A stretch of DNA of 8,131 nt from Leptolyngbya sp. SIO4C5 (GTDB lineage: Bacteria; Cyanobacteriota; Cyanobacteriia; Phormidesmidales; Phormidesmidaceae): assembly GCA_010671965.1 (NCBI GenBank), contig JAAHIC010000162.1, forward strand, positions 1 through 8,131, given 5' to 3'. Below, piece after piece: positions 6,976-8,131 of this stretch. The notes beneath the pieces were generated by a model, which made no database searches, was not told the DNA's origin, and saw nothing but the letters and a program-made list of their open reading frames with translations. Position numbers and translations under genes: made by a program. Every line of letters starts with the position of its first letter. Positions within the stretch are counted from its first letter, which is position 1.

Positions 6976-7056
6976 TCAGTTGACAGTCTCGTCTCGTTAA
7001 ATCATTCATGTGAGTTTATAACCGTTATATTCGCTTCATGTGAGATTGTCAACTCA
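6976..7056. repeat. 15-bp inverted repeat flanking the pspA-like promoter
   Basis: The arm at 6976-6990 reads TCAGTTGACAGTCTC. The reverse complement of 7042-7056 reads TGAGTTGACAATCTC. They agree at 13 of 15 positions and are separated by 51 nt. The right arm contains the -35 TTGACA of the minus-strand promoter. The left arm carries a TTGACA on the plus strand, but no convincing -10 follows it. It may be a looping operator dyad, a decayed face-to-face promoter, or chance conservation of a -35-like word. Confidence 0.45.
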
Positions 7057-7062
7057 TGTGAG
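7006..7062 (+). promoter_or_regulatory. Three direct repeats TCATGTGAG, probable operator
   Basis: Exact copies of TCATGTGAG lie at 7006-7014, 7036-7044 and 7054-7062, with start-to-start distances of 30 and 18. They are not randomly placed. One lies immediately upstream of the -35 of the pspA-like promoter, one inside the 17-nt spacer and one over the expected transcription start. Occupation of the two inner copies would block RNA polymerase. A one-mismatch copy (TGATGTGAG, 7142-7150) overlaps the start codon of the divergent regulator. The binding protein is unproven; the adjacent LuxR-type HTH protein is the obvious candidate. Confidence 0.65.
7024..7052 (-). promoter_or_regulatory. Sigma70-type promoter of the pspA-like operon
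   Basis: On the minus strand, TTGACA (7052-7047) is followed by exactly 17 nt and TATAAC (7029-7024): a perfect -35 and a five-of-six -10. Transcription should start near 7017, giving a leader of about 57 nt before ATG 6960. It is the best promoter match I found in the window. So strong a promoter with repeats over it suggests control by repression. Confidence 0.75.
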
Positions 7063-7145
7063 CTTGCTTTTCCTTGCTTGAGCAGTCGTAGCTGGCCGGA
7101 ATACTCACGACAATGAGCTAAGATAAAGGCAGTTCTTAATGTGAT

Positions 7146-8036
7146 GTGAGCAATGCTGTGATTTCGTCAGACTTTCTAGAAGCGATCGCCCAGGAACACC
7201 ACCTCTCCAAGGCCGAACAGGAGGTGCTGGTTTTAGCGATGCAGGGAAAGCCGACAGCGGCGATCGCGGCAGAAATTGGCATTAGCGGCGATGCCGTCCG
7301 TAAGCGCCTGAGCGAGGTCTATCAAAAATTTCAGATTAGCGGTCGCGGCCCGGTCAAGCTCACACGACTGCAGCAGCTATTGGTTTCTCGCTATCAGGCT
7401 GAGGGGCAGTCACCGGCGGTATCGCCGCCTATTCCGGCGAGCGGCCCTGTAAAAGTTCAGCCCACCCAAACTGTCCCCGCCCATCACTGGGGCGAAGCGC
7501 CCGACAGCGGCGTGTTTTATGGGCGAGGGACGGAACTGGCTCAGCTACAGCAGTGGCTGCTGCAAGAACAGTGCCGACTGGTAATTGTGCTGGGCATGGC
7601 GGGGATAGGCAAAACAGCGCTGGCGGTGAAGCTGGCGCGGCAGATTGCCGCTGAGTTTGAGGCTGTGATCTGGCTGTCGCTGCGACAGGCTCCGGTGTTA
7701 TCGACACTCTTGGAGCAGGTTGCTGAAATTTTGACAGATTCTGACTCACATAACGGTAAAACTCCGAAGCCCCTAGAAGCCCAAGTATCAGATTTGCTCG
7801 ACTACTGCCGCGCTCACCGCTGTCTGCTGGTTCTAGATGGGGCCGAGTCGATTTTGCAGAGCGGTCGTTTGGCCGGAATTTACCGCGAGGGCTATGAAGA
7901 CTACGGTGAGTTGTTTAAGCGGCTGGGTCAGGAACCGCATCAGAGTAGCGTGCTCATTACTAGCCAGGAAAAGCCCGCCGAAATCTCGCTTCTAGAAGGA
8001 GAAATAATACTGTTCTCCAACGCAGCGGCGGACTGA
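7146..8036 (+). CDS. LuxR-type HTH fused to NB-ARC/STAND NTPase, C-terminally truncated
   Basis: Encodes 296 residues. A LuxR/GerE-like HTH occupies about 18-82 (LSKAEQEVLVLAMQGKPTAAIAAEIGIS, AVRKRLSEVYQKFQI). A Pro/Ala-rich linker runs to 115. The NB-ARC domain begins WGEAPDSGVFYGRGTELAQL and contains Walker A GMAGIGKT (150-157) and Walker B LLVLD (227-231). The family's TSREKP motif reads TSQEKP (272-277), so the usual Arg is Gln. Cyanobacterial relatives, as I recall them, continue after the LEGE block (283-286) into the rest of the STAND module and then WD40 or other repeats, often beyond 1000 residues. Here ten unrelated residues and a TGA follow. None of the three frames downstream resumes the family sequence, so a simple frameshift is unlikely. 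GTG 7146 is the first usable start (in-frame TAA at 7137), with no clear Shine-Dalgarno. It diverges from the pspA-like operon and may regulate it. It could also be a decaying remnant. Confidence 0.8.
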   Translation: MSNAVISSDFLEAIAQEHHLSKAEQEVLVLAMQGKPTAAIAAEIGISGDAVRKRLSEVYQKFQISGRGPVKLTRLQQLLVSRYQAEGQSPAVSPPIPASGPVKVQPTQTVPAHHWGEAPDSGVFYGRGTELAQLQQWLLQEQCRLVIVLGMAGIGKTALAVKLARQIAAEFEAVIWLSLRQAPVLSTLLEQVAEILTDSDSHNGKTPKPLEAQVSDLLDYCRAHRCLLVLDGAESILQSGRLAGIYREGYEDYGELFKRLGQEPHQSSVLITSQEKPAEISLLEGEIILFSNAAAD

Positions 8037-8131
8037 CTAATTGACTCGCGTGGTAAAGCGGAAGAAGCCGTAGGAATCGTTGGGCGTTCCAACACCGGTA
8101 GAGGCGGGTAAGGTAGTCAGGCTGGGATTAC
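8037..8131 (-). CDS. 3' end of an unidentified minus-strand gene, cut by the window edge
   Basis: Read on the minus strand from the edge, one frame is open for 30 codons and ends at TAG (8039-8037). The other two frames close almost at once. The tail ends SYGFFRFTTRVN, an alternating aromatic pattern like a terminal beta strand. Too little is present to name a family. Its stop abuts the stop of the HTH/NB-ARC gene with no intervening base. Confidence 0.5.
   Translation of the reverse strand, partial: NPSLTTLPASTGVGTPNDSYGFFRFTTRVN

Larger units (their letters stand above)
99..7267. repeat. HIP1 octamers (GCGATCGC) scattered through the window
   Basis: I count about twenty copies of GCGATCGC between 99 and 7267, in genes on both strands and in one intergenic gap, with the densest run in the FAD-protein gene. 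HIP1 enrichment at this level is a cyanobacterial hallmark and is the main clue to the host. The presence of copies in every full-length gene except the SBP-OmpA-free gaps argues that none of these genes arrived recently from a HIP1-poor genome. Confidence 0.8.

Noticed and set aside
7006..7062. The three TCATGTGAG repeats as a CRISPR-like array
   Set aside because: Units of 9 bp with unequal gaps of 21 and 9 bp, located on a promoter; too short and irregular for CRISPR.
7078..7105. Promoter for the HTH/NB-ARC gene: TTGAGC, 16 nt, AATACT
   Set aside because: Only four of six matches in each box; plausible but not distinguishable from background, so not listed as a feature.

Overview
The window looks like chromosomal DNA of a cyanobacterium. 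The octamer GCGATCGC (HIP1) occurs about twenty times in 8.1 kb. The gene content also fits: LarB, a cyanobacterial HTH/NB-ARC regulator and a Coq4-like protein of a type known from Nostoc. The host is probably a filamentous or Leptolyngbya-like species, but the sequence does not name one. I see no tRNA, rRNA, CRISPR array, insertion sequence or phage gene.

Left half (1-3429, plus strand). The window opens in the last 21 codons of an unidentified gene. A small MscS-type mechanosensitive channel follows. Next comes a tightly spaced pair: larB (nickel-pincer cofactor synthesis) and, 8 nt later, an FAD/NAD(P) disulfide-reductase-fold protein. That second protein appears to have lost its redox cysteines and its catalytic His/Glu pair.

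Right half, minus strand (3426-6960). Three genes are translationally coupled by overlaps. In transcription order they are a PspA/IM30-like coiled-coil protein, a membrane-anchored fusion of a periplasmic substrate-binding domain with an OmpA-like peptidoglycan-binding domain, and a Coq4-like protein with an intact HDxxH-x11-E metal motif. After a 160-nt gap with no recognisable signal comes a two-helix membrane protein with a probable PH-like domain. Its stop codon overlaps that of the FAD protein.

Control region (6961-7145). It holds a near-consensus sigma70 promoter for the pspA-like gene (TTGACA, 17 nt, TATAAC). Three exact copies of TCATGTGAG are set against it: one just upstream of the -35, one in the spacer and one at the expected transcription start. 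The gene diverging from it encodes a LuxR-type HTH fused to a P-loop NB-ARC domain. That protein stops where relatives continue into the rest of the STAND module and its repeat sensor. The simplest model is a self-contained envelope-stress cassette in which the truncated HTH/NTPase protein, or a larger relative elsewhere, acts on the three repeats. PspA would serve the inner membrane, the SBP-OmpA protein would link membrane to peptidoglycan, and the Coq4-like protein would act on a prenyl lipid or quinone. The cassette model is inference. The promoter, repeats, overlaps and motifs are seen directly.

The last 95 bases hold the 3' end of an unidentified minus-strand gene that abuts the regulator tail to tail.
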